From positions 1 to 34,505 of the forward strand of contig JANWZM010000001.1 of assembly GCA_025054635.1 (NCBI GenBank): a stretch of 34,505 nt of DNA. The letters run 5' to 3'. Each line of letters begins with the position of its first letter. The first letter of the stretch is position 1. The DNA is from Thermoflexales bacterium (GTDB taxonomy: Bacteria > Chloroflexota > Anaerolineae > J036 > Brachytrichaceae). The notes beneath the pieces were generated by a model. That model saw only the letters and a program-made list of their open reading frames with translations, did no database searches and was not told the DNA's origin. Position numbers and translations under genes: made by a program. Shown in pieces: positions 8,503-16,890 of this stretch.

Positions 8503-9939
8503 TCACCGAGCGCATGGGGTGTGCGTCTGTTGGCTCGCAGCGGCGAGCGCCAGCGCCAGACAAAACAGCATGACTGCGTTGTGAAAGTCAATGCTGAAGA
8601 AGTAGTGATCGAAGATGCCACCGATGAGCACACCAACGACGGCTGCATGTGCGCCGAGGAAGACCGCCGCGCGCGCGTCGTCTTGCGCTGCGCTGCGCCA
8701 GGCGCGAGCAGCGTAAGCGAACAAAACCAAGATCACCCCAGCAAAAGCGAGCAGACCAACCAGCCCCATCTGCTGTGCGATCAGCAGATACATCGAGGAC
8801 ACGCCGATATACAAGTCCACATCAGGAGTGCTGATAAAGCCGACGCCGAAGAGCGGGTAGCGCTCGATCAAGCGCAGGGCGTCCTTGTATTCCCCGAAGC
8901 GCATCTGCGTTGCCAGGTCGCGTCCCTGAAAGCCCTCAACGAAATGGACGACAAGGTCGCGCGTTTGTGGCAGCACCAGCACCAGCCCGATGCCCAGCGC
9001 AAGCAGCGCGAGGACGCTGCGGTAGCGCAGCATGCCCACCAGAGCTGCGGCGGCAGCAAACGCCAGCATCGCCCCACGCGAGACGGTCAACCCAAGCGCG
9101 AGGACAATCGCAGCTAGGCACAGCACGACGACGCCACGCGGCAGGAGAGGTCTGCGTGCGAAGGCTTGTGGCAGACCAATAGCCCCTACAACGAGCAAGA
9201 AGCCGCCGAAAGCGTTGGGGTCAATCCAAAGCCCTGTCGCGCGCTGCATCAGCGCGGGATCATCCCGAATGAAGCGCAGCACCTCTGGACCAGTCGGGTA
9301 GCCGAATGGGCGCAGGGCGGAAAGCGCACGGATGGCAAGGTCGTCTGGGATCAGGTAGAGCGCAATCCCGATCAGCGCTGATAGCCCGCCGATCAGCACG
9401 ACCAGCCGAACGACGAGACGCTCCAGTCCTGCTTGCGCAATCACCGATGCAAGCAAGAGCACACTGAGCAAACTGAGCAGCAACTCAACAAAGCGGCGAA
9501 GCACCAACGGTGTGAGCGCGCCATTCGGCAACCCGATGACAAATGTGATAACAGCAACCAGAACGAGCGCGAGCAGCGGCAAGGTGATCGGGAAACGCTG
9601 CAAGGGCAGAGCAGGCTTGCCAAGCATCGGGCGCAGCACCCAAGCTACCCATACACCGATCAGCGCCAGGTCGAGGAACGTCGGCGTGAAGACGAACCGC
9701 ACAGGCAGCGCGAAACGCGGCAACACGCCGATCACCACAACCAACAGGAACAGCGCTCGGCGCAGATCGGCTATACCCCACGCTGCGACGAGGGCGCCGC
9801 CGACGCCAGCAACCAGGAACAGGGGATTTGTGAAGACTGCTGCTGCACCGATTCCAACGCCAGCAAGTGCGGCGCAGAGCGCAACAACAGCCCACTCAGG
9901 AAAGTGAGCATGTCCTCTCGGCAGCGGCAGGGACGCCAT
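8503..9939 (-). CDS. O-antigen ligase / Wzy-like polytopic membrane protein
   Basis: A 478-residue protein with roughly a dozen hydrophobic segments and a large loop before LTVSRGAMLAFAA. This arrangement and the later QMRFGEYKDALRLIERYPLFGVGF motif are typical of the O-antigen ligase/Wzy_C family. These proteins polymerise or transfer surface glycans on the outer face of the inner membrane. The substrate cannot be deduced, and no other polysaccharide gene is in the window. Its ATG lies 3 bases after the clpX-like stop, so the two are co-transcribed. It converges on the DtxR-like gene with a 17-base gap. Confidence 0.75.
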   Translation of the reverse strand: MASLPLPRGHAHFPEWAVVALCAALAGVGIGAAAVFTNPLFLVAGVGGALVAAWGIADLRRALFLLVVVIGVLPRFALPVRFVFTPTFLDLALIGVWVAWVLRPMLGKPALPLQRFPITLPLLALVLVAVITFVIGLPNGALTPLVLRRFVELLLSLLSVLLLASVIAQAGLERLVVRLVVLIGGLSALIGIALYLIPDDLAIRALSALRPFGYPTGPEVLRFIRDDPALMQRATGLWIDPNAFGGFLLVVGAIGLPQAFARRPLLPRGVVVLCLAAIVLALGLTVSRGAMLAFAAAAALVGMLRYRSVLALLALGIGLVLVLPQTRDLVVHFVEGFQGRDLATQMRFGEYKDALRLIERYPLFGVGFISTPDVDLYIGVSSMYLLIAQQMGLVGLLAFAGVILVLFAYAARAWRSAAQDDARAAVFLGAHAAVVGVLIGGIFDHYFFSIDFHNAVMLFCLALALAAASQQTHTPCAR

Positions 9940-9942
9940 GGC

Positions 9943-11214
9943 TCACGCAGCGCGGTCAAGTTGGACGCCGATCAAGCGACCAGCAGCATCGTATAGCCGC
10001 GGGCGGGACTGCCCTCGAATGGCTGGCGCGTCAACAACAACCCGGCGAATGTCGCGGCGCGACGGGACTTCGTACATCACGTCGAGCAGGACGCGCTCAA
10101 TAACCGCGCGCAAAGCCCGTGCGCCGCTGCCCTGCTGCAATGCCTCGTCGGCAGCCGCAGCCAGCGCATCGTCGGTGAAGCTCAGCTCAACCCCGTCCAA
10201 GCTCAGCAGGCGTTGGTACTGCTTGACGAGCGCGTTGCGCGGTCGAGTGAGCACATCGATCAGTGCAGCGCGATCGAGCGCCTCCAGGGTCACCACAACA
10301 GGCAGTCGCCCGATCAACTCGGGGATCAAGCCGTAGCGCCGCAAGTCTTGGGGCAAGACGCGAGCGAGCAAGCCTGACTGGGGCAGCGCTGAAGCCTGCG
10401 TTGGCAAGCTCATCCGCCGCCGAACCCCCAGCCGCTCAGCGATCAGTGCCTCCAATCCGTCGAAAGTGCCGCCGCAGATGAACAAGATGTCCGTCGTGTC
10501 TATCTTGATCATCTCGGCTTGAGGATGTTTGCGCCCGCCATAAGGGGGCACATACACCTGGCTGCCCTCAAGAATCTTGAGCAGCGCTTGCTGCACGCCC
10601 TCACCAGAGACATCGCGGGTGATGCTGGGGTTGTCGGCGGACTTGCGTGCGATCTTGTCGATCTCGTCAATATAGACGATCCCGCGCTGGGCGCGCGCAA
10701 CATCGCCTTCAGCCGCTTGCAGCAGACGGGTGAGGATGGTTTCAACGTCCTCGCCGACATAGCCTGCCTCAGTCAGCGCCGTGGCGTCAGCGATGCAGAA
10801 AGGGACATCGAGCAGCTTTGCCAAGGTCTGCGCCAGCAGCGTCTTGCCGCAGCCAGTCGGCCCGATGAGCAGCACATTGCTCTTGGCAATCTCGACATCC
10901 GTGAAGCGCGCTTTGTTCTCAATGCGCTTGTAGTGGTTGTACACAGCGACCGCGAGTGTGCGCTTTGCTTCCTCTTGACCAACGACGTGAGCGTCGAGAT
11001 GCTTGTAAATCCGGCGCGGGGTGAGAGCGGTCAACCCCGGACGAGTGCTTGACGCGGGGGGGCGAGTTTCGTCGTTGAGCAGGGCTTGGAAGGTGCGGAC
11101 GCACTCGTCGCAAATGAACACCCCTCGCGGACCTGCGATCAACCGATTGACGCTCAGCTCGCTCTTGCCGCAGAACGAGCAGCGCTGCGCTGGGGTCGCC
11201 GTCGCGCGGAGCAC
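9943..11214 (-). CDS. clpX: ClpX-type AAA+ unfoldase, IGF loop not recognisable
   Basis: A 423-residue protein from GTG 11214, matching the usual ClpX length; the track's start at 11310 adds a non-homologous N-terminus. Numbered from 11214, the zinc-binding domain is CSFC (12-15) and CDEC (35-38). Walker A is GPTGCGKT (118-125), and Walker B is VYIDEIDK. The GYVG pore loop, GGRKHP loop and [12 protein letters not shown] are also present. The segment that usually carries the ClpP-docking tripeptide IGF reads [16 protein letters not shown], with no IGF/LGF. It may work without ClpP or use a variant contact. No clpP or tig adjoins it; the partner is an O-antigen ligase gene. A TATACT box ends 7 bases before GTG 11214 and lies inside the longer ORF, favouring the short start. 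Confidence 0.88.
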   Translation of the reverse strand: MLRATATPAQRCSFCGKSELSVNRLIAGPRGVFICDECVRTFQALLNDETRPPASSTRPGLTALTPRRIYKHLDAHVVGQEEAKRTLAVAVYNHYKRIENKARFTDVEIAKSNVLLIGPTGCGKTLLAQTLAKLLDVPFCIADATALTEAGYVGEDVETILTRLLQAAEGDVARAQRGIVYIDEIDKIARKSADNPSITRDVSGEGVQQALLKILEGSQVYVPPYGGRKHPQAEMIKIDTTDILFICGGTFDGLEALIAERLGVRRRMSLPTQASALPQSGLLARVLPQDLRRYGLIPELIGRLPVVVTLEALDRAALIDVLTRPRNALVKQYQRLLSLDGVELSFTDDALAAAADEALQQGSGARALRAVIERVLLDVMYEVPSRRDIRRVVVDAPAIRGQSRPRLYDAAGRLIGVQLDRAA

Positions 11215-11221
11215 ATTCGCA

Positions 11222-11227
11222 AGTATA
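11222..11227 (-). promoter_or_regulatory. Candidate -10 element (TATACT) of clpX
   Basis: TATACT on the minus strand ends 7 bases before GTG 11214, so transcription would begin at or next to the start codon. No clear -35 is seen. Confidence 0.4.
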
Positions 11228-11364
11228 AGCCTGCTGACAAGGAGTGAATGGGAGACGACTGCGTAAATACACGCAAGGGCGTGTTGTCCCGCTCTTACCC
11301 TCTGTTCCACTTCCCATCGAAGGATAGGGAATTCGCATCTTGCTTTAAGTCCAGATACTCCCTG

Positions 11365-11370
11365 TAGAAT
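11365..11370 (+). promoter_or_regulatory. Candidate -10 element (TAGAAT) of the UDG gene
   Basis: TAGAAT ends 8 bases before the ATG at 11379, with no room for an SD. TTGCTT at 11340 is a possible -35 but its 19-base spacing is long. The mRNA is predicted to be leaderless. Confidence 0.45.
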
Positions 11371-11378
11371 CGCCCTGC

Positions 11379-12011
11379 ATGGACGACCTCAAGCGGATCG
11401 CTGACGAAGTGCGCGCTTGTCGCTTGTGTCCCCTAGGTGGCATGCGCAAGAACGCTGTCCCCGGCGAAGGCCCAGCAAACGCGGAAGTCATGTTGATCGG
11501 TGAAGGGCCAGGTTTCCACGAAGATCAGCAGGGGCGTCCGTTCGTCGGACCCTCTGGGCAATTCCTCAATGAGCTGCTTGCCATGGCGGGCTACCAGCGA
11601 GAGGAAGTGTTCATCACCAACGTGATCAAATGCCGCCCGCCGGGCAACCGCGATCCGCTGCCCGAGGAGATCGCTGCATGTGCGCACCACCTTGACCGGC
11701 AGATCGCGCTGATCAACCCCAAAGTGATCATCACGCTTGGGCGCTACTCAATGGCGAAGTTCTTCCCTGGCGCGAAGATCAGTGCAATCCATGGGCAGGC
11801 GCGCCGCGTGGACGGTCGAACCGTCGTCGCCATGTTTCACCCTGCGGCAGCGTTGCACCAACCTGCGCTGCGCGCTGCGATCGAAGAGGACTTCCGCCGC
11901 TTGCGCGACATTGTCCGCGAGGCAGAGCAAAAAGCCGAGCAGACAGAACAACCCGCTAAGCGCACCAGTGGCAACAGCGCGTCGGGCGGCGAACAACTCA
12001 GCCTGTTCTAG
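11379..12011 (+). CDS. Type-4 uracil-DNA glycosylase with C-terminal clamp-binding-like motif
   Basis: A 210-residue family-4 UDG that removes uracil from DNA to start base-excision repair. Four Cys for the 4Fe-4S cluster are visible (Cys14, Cys17, Cys85, Cys101), together with the active-site motif GEGPGFHED (41-49), [10 protein letters not shown] and the HPAAALH motif (154-160). After ~175 there is a charged, disordered linker rich in Glu, Lys, Gln and Ser. The protein ends in QLSLF (206-210), which matches the bacterial sliding-clamp-binding consensus QL(S/D)LF. This suggests recruitment to the replisome. Type-4 enzymes are common in thermophiles. menA follows after 6 bases, apparently only a co-transcribed neighbour. 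Confidence 0.92.
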   Translation: MDDLKRIADEVRACRLCPLGGMRKNAVPGEGPANAEVMLIGEGPGFHEDQQGRPFVGPSGQFLNELLAMAGYQREEVFITNVIKCRPPGNRDPLPEEIAACAHHLDRQIALINPKVIITLGRYSMAKFFPGAKISAIHGQARRVDGRTVVAMFHPAAALHQPALRAAIEEDFRRLRDIVREAEQKAEQTEQPAKRTSGNSASGGEQLSLF

Positions 12012-12017
12012 GCAGCG

Positions 12018-12893
12018 ATGATCTCGCCTTGGATTCTAGCGGCTCGGCTGCGAACGCTGCCGGCTTCGGTTGCGCCGGTGCTGGTTGGCACTGCGCTGGC
12101 AGTGCGGCAGGGCATGTTTGACCTTCCGATATTCCTGGTCACCCTCGCCACAGCGCTTCTGCTGCAGGTTGGGGCTAACTATGCCAATGATGTCTTCGAC
12201 TACCTGAAGGGTGCAGATCGCCAGCGCGTCGGCCCAATGCGCGTCACGCAGAGCGGGCTGTTGACGCCAAGGCAGATGTTGATTGGGACAGGTGTTGTCT
12301 TTGGGCTGGCGGCACTGTTGGGTGTTTACCTGGTTCTCATCGGAGGTGCACCGATTGCGCTCGTTGGGATTGCCTCAATTGTCTTTGCGCTTGCTTACAC
12401 TGCTGGTCCAGTGCCGCTGGCGTATCGCGGTTTGGGCGAGGTCGCTGCCTTCCTGTTCTTTGGCTTAATTGCTGTCGGCGGCACATACTACCTGCAGACA
12501 AGAACCTACAACGTTGCAGCGCTTGTCGCTGGATTGCCGCAGGCGTGTCTTGCCGCTGCGATCCTGGTTGTGAACAACTTGCGCGACCTCGACACAGATC
12601 GCGCGGCGGGCAAACGCACCCTCGCGGTGCGCTTGGGCGACCGCGCCACGCGGGTTGAGTACCTCGCTCTGCTCAGCGGGGCGTTCCTCTCCTTAGCAGC
12701 ACTTCGGGGCGTCGGCGGGATCGGCTGGGGCTTCGCCTTGCCCTGGCTCGCAGCCCCCCTCGCAGCTAGATTGGGACGGGCGCTTTGGCAAACCCCGCGC
12801 AGCCCAGCGCTGAACCCTATCTTGGCGCAGACTGCCCAGCTCAACCTCGTCTTCGCTGTGCTGCTCGCAGCCGGGCTGCTTCTGCCGATCTAG
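12018..12893 (+). CDS. menA: 1,4-dihydroxy-2-naphthoate prenyltransferase (menaquinone synthesis)
   Basis: A 291-residue UbiA-superfamily membrane prenyltransferase. It has the two Asp-rich motifs: NYANDVFD (54-61) in the first half and NNLRDLDTD (186-194), followed by GKRTLAVRLG, typical of MenA. MenA attaches a polyprenyl chain to dihydroxynaphthoate in the cytoplasmic membrane, giving demethylmenaquinone. About eight hydrophobic helices are seen. No other men gene is in the window, so assignment rests on the motifs; a related UbiA transferase is the alternative. It starts 6 bases after the UDG stop and abuts the convergent methyltransferase stop at 12894. Confidence 0.85.
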   Translation: MISPWILAARLRTLPASVAPVLVGTALAVRQGMFDLPIFLVTLATALLLQVGANYANDVFDYLKGADRQRVGPMRVTQSGLLTPRQMLIGTGVVFGLAALLGVYLVLIGGAPIALVGIASIVFALAYTAGPVPLAYRGLGEVAAFLFFGLIAVGGTYYLQTRTYNVAALVAGLPQACLAAAILVVNNLRDLDTDRAAGKRTLAVRLGDRATRVEYLALLSGAFLSLAALRGVGGIGWGFALPWLAAPLAARLGRALWQTPRSPALNPILAQTAQLNLVFAVLLAAGLLLPI

Positions 12894-13787
12894 CTACAAA
12901 GGCTCAGGCGACTTGAAGTCGTAGAGCGCGCCTTCAACGCGCCAGCGCACCTTGTCCTGGTCAGAGATCAGCCAATCGCCCTCTCGCCGCACAGGTGCGC
13001 CAGAGATCGGGCTGCGGAAGATTGACTCGCACGGTGGCAATCTTGCCGCAGGTTGTCGCACTCCTGCGCGAAGGGACAAGAAAACGCTGGGCGCAAATAG
13101 CGCGCGCTGCCCAGCACGCTGCAGCATGGCATCCAAGGAGACCATCAAGCTCAGCGGTAGGATGCGCTTGAGAAGGTTCAAGCGCAGAAACGACACGGGC
13201 AGCGCCGACTGGACGACGAAGCCTGCTTGCTGTGCTTGGAGCTGCATCCAGCGCGGATGGAAGTCAAAGTGCAACGCGACAAACTCGACTGGCTCGGGCG
13301 TGTATGGGCTCCAAGGTTGGCGACGCAGCGCGTGGCGCAGCATCGCCTTTAGATTGCGCTTGTTGGCGAACTCCAGCACGAATGTCCCGCCCTCGGCTAA
13401 GACGCGACGGATCTGCTCGAGCGCGGCAGGCACATCAGCGAGATGGTGAACGACGCGGATCATCGTCGCGGCATCGAACGCGCCCGCCGCGAAGGGCAAG
13501 CGATACACATCAGCAACGACAAAGCGGAAGCGCGGGTCACTTCCCCAACGCGCAATGGCGTCGTGCAGCATCGAGCGCGCGTAGTCGAGCAGCACGACCT
13601 CCTCGTAGCCAGCATACAAGTCTGCCAAGCGACCAAAGCCAGCGCCTAGCTCAATCAGCCGCTTGCCCGACGACGGTAACAGGCGGCGCAGCGCCACGCG
13701 CTCGACAGCGTCTTCGTAGGCGCGGTCAGCGTTCTGCCAGAAGCGCACCCGATAGTCTGACCCTTCGTAGTCGCAGCATGCGCTCAT
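12894..13787 (-). CDS. Class I SAM methyltransferase with Trm112-like C-terminus
   Basis: A 297-residue protein. The SAM-binding fold starts with motif I LIELGAGFGRLADL (~44-57). The acidic end of beta-2 is LLDYA, and VVADVYRLPFAAGAFDAATMIRVVHHL carries motifs II/III, typical of Ubi/Men-type methyltransferases. The last ~45 residues (FRSPISGAPVRR ... WRVEGALYDFK) look like a Trm112-like module that has lost its zinc cysteines. The substrate is unknown; the neighbouring menA is on the opposite strand, so a quinone role is only a possibility. The ATG overlaps the HAD stop (ATGA), placing it last in an operon with era. Confidence 0.8.
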   Translation of the reverse strand: MSACCDYEGSDYRVRFWQNADRAYEDAVERVALRRLLPSSGKRLIELGAGFGRLADLYAGYEEVVLLDYARSMLHDAIARWGSDPRFRFVVADVYRLPFAAGAFDAATMIRVVHHLADVPAALEQIRRVLAEGGTFVLEFANKRNLKAMLRHALRRQPWSPYTPEPVEFVALHFDFHPRWMQLQAQQAGFVVQSALPVSFLRLNLLKRILPLSLMVSLDAMLQRAGQRALFAPSVFLSLRAGVRQPAARLPPCESIFRSPISGAPVRREGDWLISDQDKVRWRVEGALYDFKSPEPL

Positions 13788-14479
13788 GGGTGCGGCGGCA
13801 GCAGCTTCAGAACATCCCCCAAACGGCGCACACGGCGGGCGTAGTAGTGCTCGAAGACATCGCGCGGATCAACTAGGATGGCGTCCATGCCGACGTTCAG
13901 CGCGCCAACGACATCGGCAAAAAAGTTGTCACCGATGTAAACCGCCTCCTCTGGTGGCACGTCTCCAGCCATTTCCAGGGCGCGGTAGAAGATACGCGGC
14001 TCAGGTTTGTAACAGCCCGCTTGCCCCGCCGACAACGTGAAGTGAAAGAACTCGCGCAAGCCATACCGCTCAACAATCGGGTCAAGCGGCTCTTCGCGGT
14101 TTGAGACCAAGCCGACGATGAAGCCTGCTTGGTACAACGTGCTCAACACAGGGCGCGTGTCAGCGAAGACCACGTCCTGGGGGTCGTAGTCCTCGAACAA
14201 ATCTTGGATTTGCTGAGCACAAGTGGTGCAGTCGCGCACGTTCATCGCGTCGAGCAGGATTTGGTTGTAGTTCACCCAAAAGCTGCGCTTGTCGTAGCGC
14301 GCCAAGTCGATGTCAACCCGCGCGCTTGCCCAATAGCGGTGCGCCTCGCGCTCGCAGATTTTGATCTGCTTCTCGGACAAGGCGATGCCGACGCGCCCCG
14401 CGTACTCGATGAACGCCTCAAATCCCTCGGGCTGGTTTGCCCGCAACGTGCCGTCTAGGTCAAAGAGGATTGCCCGCAT
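13784..14479 (-). CDS. HAD-superfamily hydrolase
   Basis: A 231-residue haloacid-dehalogenase phosphatase. Motif I is FDLDGTL with nucleophile Asp7 and Asp9 from the start at 14479. Motif II is LVSNREE, motif III is the Lys of CYKPEPRIF, and motif IV is YIGDNFFADV. A helical cap lies between motifs I and II (subfamily I). The track's longer start at 14515 would run into era; ATG 14479, 7 bases after the era stop, gives the normal family N-terminus. It probably dephosphorylates a small metabolite; the substrate is not predictable. It is coupled to the methyltransferase by an ATGA overlap. Confidence 0.86.
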   Translation of the reverse strand: MRAILFDLDGTLRANQPEGFEAFIEYAGRVGIALSEKQIKICEREAHRYWASARVDIDLARYDKRSFWVNYNQILLDAMNVRDCTTCAQQIQDLFEDYDPQDVVFADTRPVLSTLYQAGFIVGLVSNREEPLDPIVERYGLREFFHFTLSAGQAGCYKPEPRIFYRALEMAGDVPPEEAVYIGDNFFADVVGALNVGMDAILVDPRDVFEHYYARRVRRLGDVLKLLPPHP

Positions 14480-14486
14480 AGGAACT

Positions 14487-15491
14487 TCATGATGCGCGCA
14501 AGAATCGCTCGACAAGCCTTTCGTCCTTGCGCCAGCCTGGGCGTACCTTCACCCATAGTTCGAGGAAAACCCGTTGCCCAAGCTCACGCTCGATTTCGTG
14601 TCGGGCGCGCGTGCCGATTTGCTTGAGGCGCTCGCCCCCCCTGCCGATGACGATCATCTTTTGAGAATCGCGCTCGACGTAAAGTGTAGCCGCGATGAAC
14701 ACCACTCCGTTTGGGCGTTGCTGCCAGTCTTCAATTGCAACCGCAAGCACATGAGGCACTTCGTCCTCGAGGACGGCTAACGCCTGCTCGCGGACTAACT
14801 CGGCAGCGAGCATCTGTTGGCTTTGGTCGGTATGTTGCCCCGCAGGGAAGTAGCGCGGACCATAGGGCAGCCGCTCCAGTAACAGCGCCAGCAGCTTGTC
14901 CAGGTTGTCGCCGCGCAGAGCGGAGACCAACATCGCGGGCTGCTCGACAGGGCTGCCTTGATCAGTCAAGGGAGGCAGCTCAGCTTGCAGCAGCGCCTGA
15001 TGTGCCTCAACGTGCTCGGCAAGCTGCTGTGGCTTGACCAGGTCGGCTTTATTCATCGCCAGCAGTTTGGGCTGAGGAAGGGCACGGATGCGCTCGGCGA
15101 CACGCTGGTCGTCCTCGTTGGGCATGTGGCTGACGTCAGTCACAAACAGAACAATGTCGCAGTCCCTCAACGCGGCTTCTGCCTCGCCGACCATGAAGCG
15201 GTTGATCGCCTGGCGCGGCTGATGGATGCCGGGGGTGTCCACAAAGATCACTTGGGCTTCGGGCTGCGTGAGAATGCCCATCAAGCGGCGGCGGGTGGTT
15301 TGCGGCTTGGGTGAGATGATCGCCACTTTGTGACCAACAAGCGCGTTCACCAGGCTGGACTTGCCGACATTGGGCTTGCCGACAACCGCGACGAAGCCGG
15401 AGCGGTGGTCTGCGGGTAGGGCGTCTTGCTGACCGCTCAGGAACGCCTCGATGATGCTGCGGTTCTCGTCGTCGTGCGCTTCAGTGCTCAT
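14487..15491 (-). CDS. era: GTPase Era (30S ribosome assembly)
   Basis: A 334-residue GTPase with a KH domain that binds 16S rRNA and helps small-subunit maturation. Motifs are GKPNVGKSS (G1, 38-45), PKPQTTRRR (switch I, 61-69), DTPG (G3, 85-88), NKAD (G4), VSAL (G5) and KH signature VIGRGGERLKQIG. It has an N-terminal extension of ~30 residues compared with typical Era. The ATG overlaps the end of the upstream FAD/2Fe-2S gene by 11 bases, so translation is probably coupled. It is followed by the HAD and methyltransferase genes in one operon. Confidence 0.96.
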   Translation of the reverse strand: MSTEAHDDENRSIIEAFLSGQQDALPADHRSGFVAVVGKPNVGKSSLVNALVGHKVAIISPKPQTTRRRLMGILTQPEAQVIFVDTPGIHQPRQAINRFMVGEAEAALRDCDIVLFVTDVSHMPNEDDQRVAERIRALPQPKLLAMNKADLVKPQQLAEHVEAHQALLQAELPPLTDQGSPVEQPAMLVSALRGDNLDKLLALLLERLPYGPRYFPAGQHTDQSQQMLAAELVREQALAVLEDEVPHVLAVAIEDWQQRPNGVVFIAATLYVERDSQKMIVIGRGGERLKQIGTRARHEIERELGQRVFLELWVKVRPGWRKDERLVERFLRAS

Positions 15492-16890
15492 AAGCTAGTT
15501 GCTGCGCAGCGCGCCGAAAGGCGTCCAGGATGGCGTAGTAGCCCGTGCAGCGGCACAAGTTGCCGCTGATGCTTTCTTTGATCTGGGCTTCTGTCGGCTG
15601 CGGATGCTCCTCGAGCAGCGCGACGCCGCTCATGATGAAACCGGGGGTGCAGTAGCCGCACTGGACAGCGCCGGTGTCAATGAACGCCTGCTGCAGAGGG
15701 TGCAGCCCCTCGCCCTGGTTTAGCCCCTCGATGGTGACGACTTCTGCGCCGTGAGCGTGGGGGGCTGGCACTAGGCACGCCATCACTGCGCGCCCGTCCA
15801 AGATCACCGTGCAAGCGCCGCATTCGCCCTCGCTGCACCCTTCCTTCACGCCGACCGTGCCGCAGTCCTCGCGCAGCAGGCGCAGCAGCGTTTTGTGCTT
15901 GGCATCGGGGTTGTCAACTGTGTGCGCTTTGCCGTTGACAGTGAGCTGGATCGCGCCATTGAGCGGGCGCGGCGCGTGCACGGCGCTGCCGAGTTGCCGC
16001 AGCAACACGGGCGGCTCGCTCCAGCCGCGTCGCTCCTCCCCCGCAGCGATACGCTGGAGGGCGCGTTGCACGCACACCTTGACCATGTCGCGGCGATAGG
16101 CGGCGCTGCCGCGCACATCGTCAATCGGCGAGCTTGCCTCTGCTGCCAGTGCAGCCGCCTGGGCGATAGTCTGTGCATCGAGAGACTTGCCGCGCAGGGC
16201 TTGCTCAGCCCGCCGAGCGCGAATGATCGTCGGCGCGACTGCGCCCAGAGCAATCCGAGCCTCTGTGCAGCGACTGCCGTCCAGCGAGATAACCACCGCA
16301 CAGTTGACAATTGAGATCGCCTGAGCGCGCCGCAGACCGAGCTTAAGGAAGCAGCCGCGCTGGTCGGAGCGCAGCGCAGGGAAGCTGATATCAACCAGCA
16401 GCTCGTCTGGTTGCAGCAGTGTTTTGCGCACGCCCGTGTAAAAGGTCTCCAGCGGCAAAATGCGCTCGCCGCGTAGCGAGCGCAGCTTGACCACTGCGTC
16501 CAGCGCGATCAGCGGCGGGATGGTGTCGTTTGCGGGCGAAGCGGTGATCAGGTTGCCTGCGACGGTGGCGCGGTTGCGAATTTGCGGCGCGCCGACCTCG
16601 CGACATGCCTGCGCGAGCGGCAGAGCGCGATCCACGCACAGCGCGCTGCTCACTACGTCCGCGTGAGTGGTCAACGGGCCGAGGTGAATCCAGCCGTGCT
16701 CGTCTAGAGTGATCTCGCTGAGCGCAGGCAGACAGGCAATATCGATCAGCGTGCAAGGCGGACGCACGCCGCGGTCAAACTCAACCAGCAGATCCGTGCC
16801 GCCCGCGATCACGCGCGCTTGAGGCGCATGCTCCGCCAGCAGCGCAAGCGCCTGGTCGAGGGATTGTGGGATGAGATAGTCGCGCCACAT
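15481..16890 (-). CDS. Fused FAD-binding / 2Fe-2S subunit of a molybdenum hydroxylase (XdhB-XdhC / CoxM-CoxS type)
   Basis: About 469 residues from ATG 16890 (the track starts three codons earlier at a GTG). In ORF numbering, residues ~1-290 are a CoxM/XdhB-type FAD module: VIAGGTDLLVEF (30-41) and ATVAGNLITASPANDT (111-126). Residues ~315-472 are a 2Fe-2S module with the plant-type cluster Cys355/360/363/375 and the second cluster Cys414/417/449/451 (CGYCTPG and CRCTGY). These parts carry electrons from a molybdopterin subunit in xanthine dehydrogenase or CO dehydrogenase. Here FAD comes before FeS in one chain, and no molybdopterin subunit is adjacent. The substrate is unknown. It heads the operon with era and overlaps its start by 11 bases. 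Confidence 0.88.
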   Translation of the reverse strand: MWRDYLIPQSLDQALALLAEHAPQARVIAGGTDLLVEFDRGVRPPCTLIDIACLPALSEITLDEHGWIHLGPLTTHADVVSSALCVDRALPLAQACREVGAPQIRNRATVAGNLITASPANDTIPPLIALDAVVKLRSLRGERILPLETFYTGVRKTLLQPDELLVDISFPALRSDQRGCFLKLGLRRAQAISIVNCAVVISLDGSRCTEARIALGAVAPTIIRARRAEQALRGKSLDAQTIAQAAALAAEASSPIDDVRGSAAYRRDMVKVCVQRALQRIAAGEERRGWSEPPVLLRQLGSAVHAPRPLNGAIQLTVNGKAHTVDNPDAKHKTLLRLLREDCGTVGVKEGCSEGECGACTVILDGRAVMACLVPAPHAHGAEVVTIEGLNQGEGLHPLQQAFIDTGAVQCGYCTPGFIMSGVALLEEHPQPTEAQIKESISGNLCRCTGYYAILDAFRRAAQQLAYEH

